From Pseudoxanthomonas indica (GTDB taxonomy: Bacteria > Pseudomonadota > Gammaproteobacteria > Xanthomonadales > Xanthomonadaceae), in contig NZ_FUZV01000001.1 in the NCBI RefSeq assembly GCF_900167565.1, positions 1,775,001 to 1,839,000 of the forward strand: 64,000 nucleotides of DNA. Direction: 5' to 3'. A program made the translations under genes and the position numbers. Below are positions 8,345 through 17,657 of the stretch, one piece after another. Positions within the stretch are counted from its first letter, which is position 1. Each line of letters starts with the position of its first letter. Below the pieces are notes generated by a model. It was not told where the DNA came from. It did no database searches and saw only the letters and a list, made by a program, of their open reading frames with translations.

Positions 8345-10675
8345 TCAGAACGTCGGCGTCAATTCCGGCGCCACCAGGCTCAGATGGGCGCGGAACTGGG
8401 TCTTGATGCGTTCCAGTGCCGCTTCGTTGTCGGCCTCAAAGCGCAGCACCAGCACCGGCGTGGTGTTGGAAGCGCGCACCAGGCCCCAGCCATCTTCCCA
8501 GTCCGCCCGCAGCCCATCGATGGTGGACAGGCGCGCGCCCTCGAAACGGGCGGTTTCCACGAAGCGCTGCACCACCGCGTGCGGGGTTTCCGCCTCCACC
8601 GGCACCTTGATCTCCGGCGTGGCGATGCCGTCCGGCAAGGCGTTCAACACCTGGGTGGGCGTTTCCGCGCGCAGCGCCAGGATTTCCAGCAGGCGCGCGG
8701 CTGCGTACATGCCGTCGTCGAAGCCGAACCAGCGCTCCTGGAAGAAGAAATGGCCGCTCATCTCGCCGGCCAGTTCGGCACTGGTCTCGCGCATCTTGGC
8801 CTTGATCAGCGAATGCCCGGTCTTCCACATCATCGGCGTGCCGCCGTGGCGCAGCACCCAGCCCTGCAGCTTGCCGGTGCACTTCACGTCGTAAATGATC
8901 ATGGCGCCGGGATTGCGTTCCAGCACGTCGGCGGCAAACAGCATCAGCAGGCGATCGGGGAAGATGATCTCGCCCTGCGCGGTCACCACGCCCAGGCGAT
9001 CACCGTCTCCGTCGAAAGCCAAACCCAGATCCGCGTCGAAACGCTTCACGGTCTGGATGAGATCTTCCAGGTTGTGCGGCTCGCTCGGATCCGGGTGGTG
9101 GTTGGGGAAGGTCCCGTCCACGTCGCAGTACAGCGGAATGACTTCGGCGCCGATCGATTCCAGCAGGCGCGGGGCGAAATCGCCGGCGACGCCGTTGCCG
9201 GCATCCACCACGACTTTCAACGGGCGATCCAGCTGCACGTCATCGGCGATGCGCTGCACGTAGTCGGCGGCCACGTCGCGCTGCTGCACGCTGCCCGGCA
9301 CCACGCCTTCATGCAGGCGGGCATCGCGGATGCGTTCATACAGCTCGGTAATGGCGTCGCCCGACAACGTCTCGCCGCCCACCACGATTTTGAAGCCGTT
9401 GTAGTCCGGCGGATTGTGGCTGCCGGTCACCGCCACGCTGCTGCCCACGTGCAGGTGATACGCGGCGAAGTAGGCCACCGGTGTAGGCACCATGCCGATG
9501 TCGATGACATTGCGACCGGCCCGGCGCAGACCGCGGATCAGGCCGTCGGCCAGTTCCGGCCCCGACAGGCGACCGTCGCGTCCGACCACGATGTCGCTCA
9601 GGTCCTGGGCCTGCATGACGCTGCCAATCGCCTGGCCGATGGCTTCGGCGACGGAGGCATCCAGGTTGGTGCCGACGATGCCGCGGATGTCGTAGGCCCG
9701 GAAGATGCCCGGATCCACTTCCACCGGCTTGCGCTCACTGGCGCTGGCGGAGTTCGCCGATCCGGTGCTGGGCGCACGCGGCGCCACCGGCAGCGGATCC
9801 CGCTCCAGCGCCTGGCCCAGGGTGGGTTCGTCATGCGTGGCGGCATCCTGCGATCGCTTGGTCAAGCGCGGTACCCGCATGCCGCCGCGTGCGGCCACCA
9901 GTGCCAGCACGCCCAGGATCAGCGCCAGCACGGCCACGATGATGCAGTTGATGGCGCCCAGGCCGGCCGGGCCGGGCTCCTTGTCGGGCGCCGCCGCGGC
10001 AACGCGCAGGCCGGTCTTGCCAATGGCATGCGCCAGCACCTCGGCGCCCTCAGCCAGCGAAGTCGGACCGCGCTCGCCCACGTTGTAACTGCCCTGGCGC
10101 AAGGCCAGATAGGTGCCATCCGGCAAAGGCGCGGCGTCAAAGCCGGCGCTGAGCAGGTTCAAGGGCAGGCGCACGTAGATCAGGCCCTGCGGCGTGGCCT
10201 TGGCCAGGCCAAAGCGCGCCTTCGCGCCATCGCGCACCACCCGCGCGGCGACGGCCTGGTCCTGCTGCGCCGCCTCCAGCAAGGCCAGCTTGCTGTAGCC
10301 GAACTTGCCCGGCTCGGCGTAGGCCGCTTCCAGATCGACCGGCAGCACTTCGACCGCTTCCACCCCGGCCCAGCCGTGTTCGATGGCGCGCGTCACCGCC
10401 GCGGTATCGCCGCCGGCCAACGCCGCTGCGACTTCCGGCAGGGCGGCGCGCTGGCTCAGCTGCGCCGCTTGCCGCGCATGCGCCGACTGGACCACGGCGA
10501 CCACGTTGTCGCGGCTGCGCTGCAAGGCTTCCAGACGCTGGTCATCGCGCCATTGGCGCACGCCGTTCCAGCCAAACCAGACCGCCAGCAGCACGCACAG
10601 GACCGCCAGCCAGAGCAAGGCGCGGCCCGGGTTGGCGGCTGGCGCGCGCTTGTCGCCTTCGATTGCTTTGCTCAT
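8345..10675 (-). CDS. algC: Membrane-anchored phosphomannomutase/phosphoglucomutase (AlgC/XanA-like)
   Basis: Interconverts hexose-6- and hexose-1-phosphates for LPS, exopolysaccharide and nucleotide-sugar synthesis. The catalytic module starts near residue 322 (GIFRAYDIRG) and has the phosphoserine loop TGSHNPP (S419), metal loop DGDGDR (555-560), sugar loop GEMSGH (637-642) and phosphate site RASNTTP. Ahead of it lies about 320 residues not found in the short XanA enzyme: one membrane helix at 18-38, a probably periplasmic sensor-like domain (40-235), and a second helix at 242-262. The start at 10675 has GGGAGAAA before it and gives 776 residues. It is the last gene of coaBC-dut-algC, an order also seen in Pseudomonas. 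The role of the extracytoplasmic domain is unknown. Confidence 0.92.
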   Translation of the reverse strand: MSKAIEGDKRAPAANPGRALLWLAVLCVLLAVWFGWNGVRQWRDDQRLEALQRSRDNVVAVVQSAHARQAAQLSQRAALPEVAAALAGGDTAAVTRAIEHGWAGVEAVEVLPVDLEAAYAEPGKFGYSKLALLEAAQQDQAVAARVVRDGAKARFGLAKATPQGLIYVRLPLNLLSAGFDAAPLPDGTYLALRQGSYNVGERGPTSLAEGAEVLAHAIGKTGLRVAAAAPDKEPGPAGLGAINCIIVAVLALILGVLALVAARGGMRVPRLTKRSQDAATHDEPTLGQALERDPLPVAPRAPSTGSANSASASERKPVEVDPGIFRAYDIRGIVGTNLDASVAEAIGQAIGSVMQAQDLSDIVVGRDGRLSGPELADGLIRGLRRAGRNVIDIGMVPTPVAYFAAYHLHVGSSVAVTGSHNPPDYNGFKIVVGGETLSGDAITELYERIRDARLHEGVVPGSVQQRDVAADYVQRIADDVQLDRPLKVVVDAGNGVAGDFAPRLLESIGAEVIPLYCDVDGTFPNHHPDPSEPHNLEDLIQTVKRFDADLGLAFDGDGDRLGVVTAQGEIIFPDRLLMLFAADVLERNPGAMIIYDVKCTGKLQGWVLRHGGTPMMWKTGHSLIKAKMRETSAELAGEMSGHFFFQERWFGFDDGMYAAARLLEILALRAETPTQVLNALPDGIATPEIKVPVEAETPHAVVQRFVETARFEGARLSTIDGLRADWEDGWGLVRASNTTPVLVLRFEADNEAALERIKTQFRAHLSLVAPELTPTF

Positions 10676-10688
10676 TGCTTTCTCCCCG

Positions 10689-11168
10689 TCAGCGCACGCC
10701 GGTATGGCCGAAGCCGCCGGCTCCCCTTGCACTACCCGCATGTTCGGCAAACGTATCCACCACCTGGAACTCCACGCGCACGATCGGCAACACCACCAAC
10801 TGTGCAATACGATCCCCGGGATGCACGGTGAAGGCCTCGTGGCCGCGGTTCCAGACGCTGATCAACAGCGGTCCCTGGTAGTCGGCATCGATCAGGCCCG
10901 TGCCGTTGCCCAGCACGATGCCATGCCGATGGCCCAGACCGGAACGGGGCAGGACGACCGCGCACAGGTGGGGATCGGCCAGATGGAGGGAAATGCCGCT
11001 GGGTATCAGCGCGGCATCGCCGGGTTGCAGGGTCAGCGCGGCCTCGAGGGCGGCGCGCAGATCCATGCCGGCGCTAGCGGACGTGGCGTAGGCCGGCAGC
11101 GGCCATTCGTCACCGAAACGGGGGTCCAGCAACTTCACTTCCACGGCCTGCGTCCCGGCAACCTTCAT
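10689..11168 (-). CDS. dut: Deoxyuridine 5'-triphosphate nucleotidohydrolase
   Basis: Hydrolyses dUTP to dUMP, which keeps uracil out of DNA and feeds dTMP synthesis. The trimeric dUTPase motifs are present in order: [37 protein letters not shown] with the catalytic Asp, DRIAQLVV, and the C-terminal [10 protein letters not shown] loop. The length is 159 residues. The start codon overlaps the coaBC stop by four bases and algC follows after 13 bases, so these three genes form one operon. Confidence 0.96.
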   Translation of the reverse strand: MKVAGTQAVEVKLLDPRFGDEWPLPAYATSASAGMDLRAALEAALTLQPGDAALIPSGISLHLADPHLCAVVLPRSGLGHRHGIVLGNGTGLIDADYQGPLLISVWNRGHEAFTVHPGDRIAQLVVLPIVRVEFQVVDTFAEHAGSARGAGGFGHTGVR

Positions 11169-12394
11169 GCGTTCATTCGCTCCACGATCAAATCCATCAG
11201 GGCATCCGCCAACTGCGTCTTGGGGGCGGTCGAGAAATCGCGTTCGCCGCCATTCCAGTAGGCGGTCATCGCGTTCTGGTCACTCTCGAAACCGCCCCCC
11301 GCGATGCCCACCTGGTTGGCCACGATCATGTCAAGGCGCTTGGCCTGGAGTTTGCCGCGGGCATAGTGGGCCACGTTCTCGGTCTCGGCGGCAAAGCCGA
11401 CCACCAGCTTCAAACCCTGGGTCTGGGCGGCGACTTCGGCCAGGATGTCCGGCGTGCGCACCAGGTCCAGGGTCAGAGTCTCGCCGGTCTTCTTGATCTT
11501 GTTCTGCACCGATACCCGCGGCGAATAGTCGGCCACGGCAGCCGCGCCGATGTAGATGTCGGCGGGAAACGCGCCGAACACCGCTTCACGCATCTGCGCG
11601 GCGGATCGCACATCGATGCGCTTGACCCCGGATGGTGTCGGCAGCTGCACCGGCCCGGCGACCAGGACTACCTCGGCGCCGCGGCGGGCGGCGCTGGCGG
11701 CGACGGCGAAACCCATCTTGCCGCTGCTGCGGTTGCCCAGGTAACGCACCGGGTCCAGGTCTTCGTACGTGGGGCCGGCGCTGACCACGACCTTCAGTCC
11801 GGCCAGCTCGCCGGCATGGGTCGGCGGCACCGCAGCGGCCGAACCGAGCGCGGCCACGATCTGCTCGGGCTCGCTGAGGCGGCCGGGCCCGGACTCGCCT
11901 TCGGCCAGCGGGCCGTCCTCGGGGCCAATGATCTGCACGCCGCGTTCGCGCAGCGTCGCGATGTTGGCCTGGGTGGCCGGATGCAGCCACATCCGGTGGT
12001 TCATCGCCGGCGCCACGGTGATCGGTGCCGTGGTGGCCAGGCAGAGTGTAGTGACCAGGTCATTGGCAAAGCCGTGGCTCAGCCGCGCGAGAAGGTCGGC
12101 GGTGGCCGGCGCCACCAGGATCCGGTCGGCCCAGCGGGCCAGTTCGATATGGCCCATCGCGGCTTCTGCCGCGCTGTCCCACAGGCTGGTGCGCACGGGC
12201 TGGCCGGACAGGGCCTGGAAACTCAACGGCGTGACGAACTGCTGCGCGCCTTCGGTCATGGCCACCTGCACCACGGCCCCGGCATCGCGCAGCCGGCGCA
12301 CCAGTTCCAGGGCCTTGTAGGCGGCGATGCCGCCGCCCACGCAAAGAAGCAGGCGCTGGCCTTGAAGGGAACCGGGCGGCGGGCTTGCGGTCAC
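11165..12394 (-). CDS. coaBC: Bifunctional phosphopantothenoylcysteine decarboxylase/synthetase
   Basis: Makes 4'-phosphopantetheine in coenzyme A synthesis: the C-terminal CoaB half joins cysteine to phosphopantothenate, and the N-terminal flavin-binding CoaC half decarboxylates the product. CoaC motifs include [16 protein letters not shown], the active-site His ([11 protein letters not shown]82) and PAMNHRMW; CoaB begins at about residue 195 with [20 protein letters not shown] and SSGKMG. Translation starts at a GTG (12394). In the substrate-flap motif the Cys known from the E. coli enzyme (Cys158) is replaced by Glu ([10 protein letters not shown]). It is the first gene of the coaBC-dut-algC operon and is divergent from radC. 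Confidence 0.95.
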   Translation of the reverse strand: MTASPPPGSLQGQRLLLCVGGGIAAYKALELVRRLRDAGAVVQVAMTEGAQQFVTPLSFQALSGQPVRTSLWDSAAEAAMGHIELARWADRILVAPATADLLARLSHGFANDLVTTLCLATTAPITVAPAMNHRMWLHPATQANIATLRERGVQIIGPEDGPLAEGESGPGRLSEPEQIVAALGSAAAVPPTHAGELAGLKVVVSAGPTYEDLDPVRYLGNRSSGKMGFAVAASAARRGAEVVLVAGPVQLPTPSGVKRIDVRSAAQMREAVFGAFPADIYIGAAAVADYSPRVSVQNKIKKTGETLTLDLVRTPDILAEVAAQTQGLKLVVGFAAETENVAHYARGKLQAKRLDMIVANQVGIAGGGFESDQNAMTAYWNGGERDFSTAPKTQLADALMDLIVERMNA

Positions 12395-12488
12395 GTCGGA
12401 AGTCCTACAGACGAACGAGCAACTAGCTTACCCGAAGCCCCGGAAAAGCCCGATGCCCGGATTGCGCCGGCTTGGCCACAGTAGCCAC

Positions 12489-13163
12489 ATGCATATCAAA
12501 GACTGGCCGAAGGGCGAACGCCCCCGGGAGAAACTCATGGCCGAAGGCGCAAAGTGCCTGTCCGACGCCGAACTGCTGGCGATCTTCCTCGGTTCGGGGG
12601 TGCACGGCAAAGACGCCGTCAGCACCTCCCGCGACCTGCTCGCCGAACACGAGACGTTGCGCGGCCTGCTTGCCCTCAATCCCAGGCAACTGTGCGGTCA
12701 GACCGGCATCGGCCTGGCGCGGACGGCCATGCTGCTGGCTGCGCTGGAGTTGGGCGAGCGCTGTCTGGCCGCAGACCTCAAGCGCGGCGCCCTGCTCAGT
12801 GATCCGCACTCGGCCGGGCGTTACTTCGCCCAACGCCTGCGTGGCCACGGGCACGAGGTCTTCGCGGTGATGTTCCTGGACACGCGCCATCGCTCGCTGG
12901 GCTTCGAGGAACTGTTCCGCGGCACGCTCGACTGCACCGAAGTCCACCCGCGCGAAGTGGTCCGGCGGGCGCTGAGCTACAACGCCGCCGCGGTGATCGT
13001 GGGTCACAACCATCCCTCCGGCTGCGCCGAGCCCTCCTCGGCCGACCGCGCCATCACCGCCAAGCTCAAGGAGGCGCTGGCGCTGGTGGACGTCCGCCTG
13101 CTCGACCATTTCGTGGTCGGCGATGGCCAGCCCGTGTCGATGGCGATGCTGGGCTGGGTCTGA
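12489..13163 (+). CDS. radC: RadC-family JAMM-domain protein
   Basis: Member of the RadC/YicR family (224 residues). An N-terminal helix-hairpin-helix-like part (LSDAELLAIFLGSG, QTGIGLARTAML) precedes a JAMM metal-binding fold: EVHPREV, then HNHPSG (H173, H175) and D186. The historic link to DNA repair has been questioned and the real substrate is not established. The ATG at 12489 matches the family start (WPKGERPREKL). It is divergent from coaBC with 94 bases between them, the neighbourhood also seen in Pseudomonas. Confidence 0.93.
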   Translation: MHIKDWPKGERPREKLMAEGAKCLSDAELLAIFLGSGVHGKDAVSTSRDLLAEHETLRGLLALNPRQLCGQTGIGLARTAMLLAALELGERCLAADLKRGALLSDPHSAGRYFAQRLRGHGHEVFAVMFLDTRHRSLGFEELFRGTLDCTEVHPREVVRRALSYNAAAVIVGHNHPSGCAEPSSADRAITAKLKEALALVDVRLLDHFVVGDGQPVSMAMLGWV

Positions 13164-13213
13164 ACCGGCCGGGCGGCGCAGGGCCCGGGCGGACGCTGGC
13201 CGGGCCTTGCGCG

Positions 13214-13219
13214 TAAAAT
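13214..13219 (+). promoter_or_regulatory. Candidate -10 element of argS
   Basis: TAAAAT lies 28 bases before the GTG start of argS. No good -35 hexamer is seen 16-18 bases further upstream. An ATG that overlaps this element is in frame but is unlikely to be translated for that reason. Confidence 0.35.
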
Positions 13220-13247
13220 GCCCGGTCCCGCACATCACCGAGTTCCC

Positions 13248-14936
13248 GTGAAAGCCTCTCTTCGCGCCTTGATCACCCAGGGCATCGACGCCCTGCGCCA
13301 GGCCGGCACCCTGCCAGCCGACATCGCCACGCCCGATTTCGTGGTCGAGCGACCGAAGACCCGCGAGCACGGCGACTTCGCCACCAATGCCGCCATGCTG
13401 CTGGCCAAGCCGGCGCGCAGCAATCCACGCGCGCTGGCCACGGCCCTGCTGGCCGCGCTGCCGGCCAGTGACGACGTGGCCAAGGTGGAGATTGCCGGTC
13501 CGGGCTTCATCAACTTCCACCTGAGCCCGGCTGCGTACCAGCGCGAAGTGGCCAACGTGCTGCGCGAAGGCGCGGACTACGGTCGCAACCAGAGCGGCGC
13601 CGGGCGCACGGTGGGTGTGGAATACGTGTCGGCCAATCCGACCGGCCCGCTGCACGTGGGCCATGGCCGTGCCGGCGTGATTGGCGACTGCATCGCCCGC
13701 GTGCTCGCGGCCAATGGCTGGGACGCCAAGCGCGAGTTCTATTACAACGACGCCGGCGTGCAGATCGAGAACCTGGCCAAGTCCACCCAGGCGCGCGCAC
13801 GCGGCCTGGCACCGGACAGCGAAGGCTGGCCCGAAGACGGCTACCGCGGCGACTACATCAACGATGTGGCGCAGGCCTATCTGGCCGGCGAGACGGTGGA
13901 GTTCGAAGGCCATGCCGTCACCGGCGAGCGCGATGTCGAGAACCTGGACGCCATCCGCCGCTTTGCCGTGGCCTACCTGCGCCGCGAGCAGAACCTGGAC
14001 CTGGCCGCGTTCGGGGTGTCGTTCAACACCTACTTCCTGGAAAGCTCGCTGTACGCCGATGACAAGGTCGAGGAGACCGTGTCGCGCCTGATCGCCTCCG
14101 GCCATACCTACGAGGAAGGCGGCGCGCTGTGGCTGAAGTCCACCGACTTTGGCGACGACAAGGACCGGGTGATGCGCAAGTCCGACGGCAGCTACACCTA
14201 CTTCGTGCCGGACGTGGCCTACCACCTGTCCAAGTGGCAGCGTGGCTACCAGCGCGCGATCACCGAACTGGGCGCCGACCACCACGGCTCGCTGGCGCGC
14301 GTGCGCGCCGGCCTGCAGGCGCTGGACGTGGGCATCCCGCAGGGCTGGCCCGAATACGTGCTGCACCAGATGGTCACGGTGATGCGCGGCGGCGAGGAAG
14401 TGAAGCTGGGCAAGCGCGCGGGCGGCTACATCACCCTGCGTGATCTGATTGAGGAAACCAGTTCCGATGCGGTGCGCTGGTTCCTGATCGCACGCAAGCC
14501 CGATTCGCAGCTGACCTTCGACATCGATCTGGCGCGCCAGCAGAGCAACGACAACCCGGTGTTCTACGTGCAGTACGCGCACGCCCGCGTGTGCAGCCTG
14601 CACCGTCAGGCCGGCGAAAAGGGCTACACCTACGATCAGGCCAATGGCCTGGCGCAGCTGGATCAGCTGAACGATGAAGGCTCACTGGCGCTGATGGTGG
14701 AGCTGTCGCGCTATCCGGAAATGGTGGAAGCGGCCGGCGTCTCGCTGGAGCCGCACATGATCGCGCAATACCTGCGTGAGTTGGCCTATGCTTTCCACAC
14801 GTGGTACGCCGGTACGCCTGTGCTGATCGATGACGCCAACGCACGCGATGCGCGCCTGGCGCTGGCCTCGGCGGTGCGCCAGACGTTGGCCAATGGCCTG
14901 GATCTGCTGGGCGTCGGCGCGCCCGAACGAATGTAA
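13248..14936 (+). CDS. argS: Arginyl-tRNA synthetase
   Basis: Charges tRNA-Arg. This class I enzyme has the HVGH form of the HIGH motif ([15 protein letters not shown], residues 136-139), the N-terminal Add-1 domain (about 1-90, with [14 protein letters not shown]), and a C-terminal DALR anticodon-binding domain ending [20 protein letters not shown]. With the GTG start at 13248 it is 562 residues, as expected; the upstream ATG at 13218 would add ten unsupported residues and overlaps the -10 element. The next gene encodes a SPOR-domain protein, an argS/SPOR order conserved in many gammaproteobacteria. Confidence 0.96.
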   Translation: MKASLRALITQGIDALRQAGTLPADIATPDFVVERPKTREHGDFATNAAMLLAKPARSNPRALATALLAALPASDDVAKVEIAGPGFINFHLSPAAYQREVANVLREGADYGRNQSGAGRTVGVEYVSANPTGPLHVGHGRAGVIGDCIARVLAANGWDAKREFYYNDAGVQIENLAKSTQARARGLAPDSEGWPEDGYRGDYINDVAQAYLAGETVEFEGHAVTGERDVENLDAIRRFAVAYLRREQNLDLAAFGVSFNTYFLESSLYADDKVEETVSRLIASGHTYEEGGALWLKSTDFGDDKDRVMRKSDGSYTYFVPDVAYHLSKWQRGYQRAITELGADHHGSLARVRAGLQALDVGIPQGWPEYVLHQMVTVMRGGEEVKLGKRAGGYITLRDLIEETSSDAVRWFLIARKPDSQLTFDIDLARQQSNDNPVFYVQYAHARVCSLHRQAGEKGYTYDQANGLAQLDQLNDEGSLALMVELSRYPEMVEAAGVSLEPHMIAQYLRELAYAFHTWYAGTPVLIDDANARDARLALASAVRQTLANGLDLLGVGAPERM

Positions 14937-14968
14937 GTAGCAAGCAAGGCCAGTCGGAGAGAGTGGGA

Positions 14969-15790
14969 ATGGCGGCACGTCGCGGCAACAAGCGTCAGGC
15001 AACCCGGAACAGTTCGAGCCAGGCCACGCCCGCATGGGTGTGGGTGGTGCTCGCACTGCTGGTGGGCGTGGGCATTTATTTCATCTTCCCGGGCCTGCGC
15101 CAGCAGGACGGCGATGGGTTCTTCCGCCCGCAGCCCAATCCCGACGCACAGCCGGCGCCGGTGGCCAATGCCGATGTCGAATCGGTCGTGCCCGAATCGG
15201 CCGCCAGCGCCAAGGGCGACAAGATCGACACGCCCAAGGAAACCCAATACGACTTCTACACCTTGCTGCCAGGCAAGGAAGTGCAGATGTCCGATGCCGA
15301 GCTGGCCGCCAGCGCGCGCGAGGAAGAAGCACGCAAGACCCGCGAAGCCCAGCGTGCCGCCGCCCTGCTCAACGGACAGACGCCGCCGGCCGGCAGCACC
15401 GCTGTCACCCCGGCCAGCCCGGTGGCGGCAGCCGATCCCAAGCCGCTGGATGAAACGCCGAGCGCTGCGTCGCGTCCCGCGCCTGCGGCTTCGACCGCAT
15501 CCGTCGCCAGCGCTGCCGCCGCCGACAAGCCCGCGCAGACCGTGGCCAGCGCCGATGGCGCGCGCTACATCCTGCAGGCCGGCGCCTTCGCCGCGTCCGG
15601 CGACGCCGAGGCGACCAAGGCCAAGATAGCCCTGCTCGGCCTGAGCGCGCGGGTGGAGTCGGCGCAGATCAATGGCAAGACGGTGTATCGCGTGCGCATG
15701 GGGCCGTATGGCACCGCCAGCGAACTGGCCGAAGCCAAGGGCAAACTGGCCAGCGGCGGCTTGCCCGCGATGGCGATCAAGGCCAAGTAA
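14969..15790 (+). CDS. SPOR-domain membrane protein (FtsN-like)
   Basis: A bitopic inner-membrane protein of 273 residues. A short basic cytoplasmic tail (MAARRGNKRQ) leads to one membrane helix at about 23-43, a long Ala/Pro/Ser-rich periplasmic linker (about 45-190), and a C-terminal SPOR domain (about 195-270, starting ARYILQAGAF) that binds denuded glycan strands at the division septum. The ATG at 14969 follows GGAGAGA; a GTG two codons earlier is possible. Position after argS matches the FtsN-like protein of Pseudomonas. A role in late cell division is inferred from the family and the architecture. Confidence 0.88.
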   Translation: MAARRGNKRQATRNSSSQATPAWVWVVLALLVGVGIYFIFPGLRQQDGDGFFRPQPNPDAQPAPVANADVESVVPESAASAKGDKIDTPKETQYDFYTLLPGKEVQMSDAELAASAREEEARKTREAQRAAALLNGQTPPAGSTAVTPASPVAAADPKPLDETPSAASRPAPAASTASVASAAAADKPAQTVASADGARYILQAGAFAASGDAEATKAKIALLGLSARVESAQINGKTVYRVRMGPYGTASELAEAKGKLASGGLPAMAIKAK

Positions 15791-15898
15791 GGCGACGTGA
15801 GCGATCCCCGCGCGCCGGTCGGTTCACGCCGCTGCGCGCGACTGCGCGCCACGCGCGCGCGAAGTCTTGCCAGTGCGATGCTGCCGACTTCGCTGACG

Positions 15899-16744
15899 AT
15901 GCGCGCGCTGTCGATCGTCCTGTTGCTGTCGGCCCTGTCCGCCTGCGCAGGCCAGCCGACGATCGAACGGGTGGTGGGCATTCCCGCCATGGATCGCAGC
16001 CAGGTCGCACAACTGGATACATCGGTGTTCAGCGCAGGTCAGTTTGTCGCGGCCGACGGCACCGCGCTGACCTATCGGCTGCTGAGCCCGGCCACGATCG
16101 AACCCGGTCGCGTGTATCCATTGGTCCTGCAGCTGCACAGTTCCGGCGCCATCGGCCAGGACAACCAGGCGCAGCTGGATGCCATGGCCAAGGGCTGGGC
16201 CCTGCCCGAGAACCGCGCGCGCTATCCGGCCTTCGTGCTGGTGCCGCAGTTCCCGGTGCGCAGCGCGAACTACGATGATCCGGTCGTACCACGCAGCGCA
16301 CAGGCCAGTCCGGCCCTGACCAGCGCAATGGCGCTGGTCGATGAATTGGCCGCACGCCTGCCGGTGGACGCAGACCGCATCTACGCCACCGGCTTTTCGA
16401 TGGGCGGCTCGGCCGCCTGGTTGTCGCCCGTGCTGCGGCCCGGACGCTTCGCCGCGATCGTGCCGATCAGCGGGATCGCCCCGGCCGATGCCGACGCGCA
16501 GGCGCTGGCGTCATTGCCGATCCTGGTCATGCATGGCGATGCCGACAGTGAAAATCCGATCGATGCGGATCGCCGTCTGGTGGCCACGCTGCGCGCGCGC
16601 GGCAATCAGCAAGTGCGCCTGCGCGAATACGTCGGCCTGGCGCATATGCCGCCGGGCGACAGCCTGCCCGGCCAGGCCTGGCGCGACTGGCTGTTCGCGC
16701 AACGGCGCGCCGCCGTCCCGGCTTCCGTCCCCGCTTCCGAATAG
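15899..16744 (+). CDS. Lipoprotein alpha/beta-hydrolase (esterase/depolymerase-like)
   Basis: Probable envelope-anchored serine esterase. From the ATG at 15899 the first residues form a short lipoprotein signal ending in the lipobox LSAC, with the acylated Cys at 16. The hydrolase part has LVLQLHSSG, a nucleophile elbow GFSMGG, an acid loop HGDAD and a late His (LAHMPPGD), the layout of dienelactone-hydrolase and PHB-depolymerase-like enzymes. The start is uncertain: a GTG at 15797 has a better ribosome site (TAAGG at the end of the preceding gene) but would give an unusually long Arg-rich N-terminus, and an ATG at 15878 is also possible. The substrate is unknown. Confidence 0.8.
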   Translation: MRALSIVLLLSALSACAGQPTIERVVGIPAMDRSQVAQLDTSVFSAGQFVAADGTALTYRLLSPATIEPGRVYPLVLQLHSSGAIGQDNQAQLDAMAKGWALPENRARYPAFVLVPQFPVRSANYDDPVVPRSAQASPALTSAMALVDELAARLPVDADRIYATGFSMGGSAAWLSPVLRPGRFAAIVPISGIAPADADAQALASLPILVMHGDADSENPIDADRRLVATLRARGNQQVRLREYVGLAHMPPGDSLPGQAWRDWLFAQRRAAVPASVPASE

Positions 16745-16759
16745 TCCCAGGAGTCACCG

Positions 16760-17509
16760 ATGACCCGCACTGCCCTCATTACCGGCGCCACTTCCGGCTT
16801 TGGCGCGGCCGCTGCACGCCGCTTCGTTGCGGGCGGTTGGCGCGTGATCGTCACCGGTCGCCGTGCGGATCGCCTGCAGGCGCTGGTGGACGAACTGGGC
16901 GCCGGCAACGCCCATCCGGCCTGCTTCGATGTGCGCGATGAAGCCGCGATGCGCGCGGCGCTCGCCGCCCTGCCCGGCGACTTCGCGAACGTGGATCTGC
17001 TGGTCAACAACGCCGGCCTGGCGCTCGGCACCCTGGCCGCACAGAACGCCAGCCTGGATGACTGGCGCACGATGATCGACACCAACATCACCAGCCTGGT
17101 GGTGCTGACCCAGGCGCTGCTGCCCACGCTGATCGAACGCAAGGGCGCGGTGATCAACATCAGCTCGATCGCCGGCAGCTACCCGTATCCGGGCGGCAAC
17201 GTCTACGGCGGCAGCAAGGCCTTCGTCACCCAGTTCTCGCTGGGCCTGCGTTCGGATCTGCATGGCACCGGCGTGCGGGTGACCTCGATTGAACCGGGCA
17301 TGGCCGAGACCGAGTTCACCCTGGTGCGCACGCATGGCGATCAATTGGCGTCCGACAAGCTTTATGCCGGTGCGCAACCGATGACCGCCGAAGATATCGC
17401 CGAGCAAATCTGGCACGTCGCCACGCTGCCGGCGCACTTGAACATCAACCGGTTGGAGATCATGCCGGTGACGCAGTCGTTTGCGGGGTTTCAGGTGTTT
17501 CGCGGCTGA
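16760..17509 (+). CDS. ydfG: Short-chain dehydrogenase/reductase, YdfG-like
   Basis: NADP-dependent oxidoreductase of the classical SDR family (249 residues). The cofactor loop TGATSGFG is at residues 8-15, followed by LVNNAG, the Ser of INISSIAGSYPYPGG and the catalytic pair in YGGSK. The C-terminal half (IEPGMAETEF, LNINRLEIMPV) is typical of YdfG, which reduces 3-hydroxy-acid/semialdehyde pairs such as serine/2-aminomalonate semialdehyde. Arg at the end of the first strand turn (TGRRADRL) suits NADP(H). It follows the esterase gene by 15 bases. The physiological substrate cannot be read from the sequence. Confidence 0.88.
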   Translation: MTRTALITGATSGFGAAAARRFVAGGWRVIVTGRRADRLQALVDELGAGNAHPACFDVRDEAAMRAALAALPGDFANVDLLVNNAGLALGTLAAQNASLDDWRTMIDTNITSLVVLTQALLPTLIERKGAVINISSIAGSYPYPGGNVYGGSKAFVTQFSLGLRSDLHGTGVRVTSIEPGMAETEFTLVRTHGDQLASDKLYAGAQPMTAEDIAEQIWHVATLPAHLNINRLEIMPVTQSFAGFQVFRG

Positions 17510-17533
17510 GGGAGAAGCGGGCCCTCACCCCAA

Positions 17534-17645
17534 CCCTCTCCCGCAAGCGGGAGAGGGGGGCCCTCGCTTCATCCAACTGGAGCCGGTAGACGCTCTCCCC
17601 TTCTCCCGCTTGCGGGAGAAGGTGCCCGTAGGGCGGATGAGGGCG
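17534..17645. repeat. Two short palindromic repeat units at a convergent junction
   Basis: Unit 1: arms CCCTCTCCCGC (17534-17544) and GCGGGAGAGGG (17547-17557) with an AA loop. Unit 2: arms CCTTCTCCCGC (17599-17609) and GCGGGAGAAGG (17612-17622) with a TT loop, followed by TGCCCG, one variable base and AGGGCGGATGAGGG. They fill the space between ydfG and the convergent speA. A near-identical copy of unit 2 is at 36988-37034. They may work as bidirectional terminators. Confidence 0.75.
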
Positions 17646-17657
17646 CTCTTGCCCGCT

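Noticed and set aside
8384..10831. Open frame of about 815 codons antisense to the phosphomannomutase gene
   Set aside because: Shadow frame; AlgC motifs on the other strand are complete.
12423..14603. Open frame of about 726 codons antisense to radC and argS
   Set aside because: radC and argS are certain from motifs; the antisense translation is low-complexity and spans two genes and their spacer.
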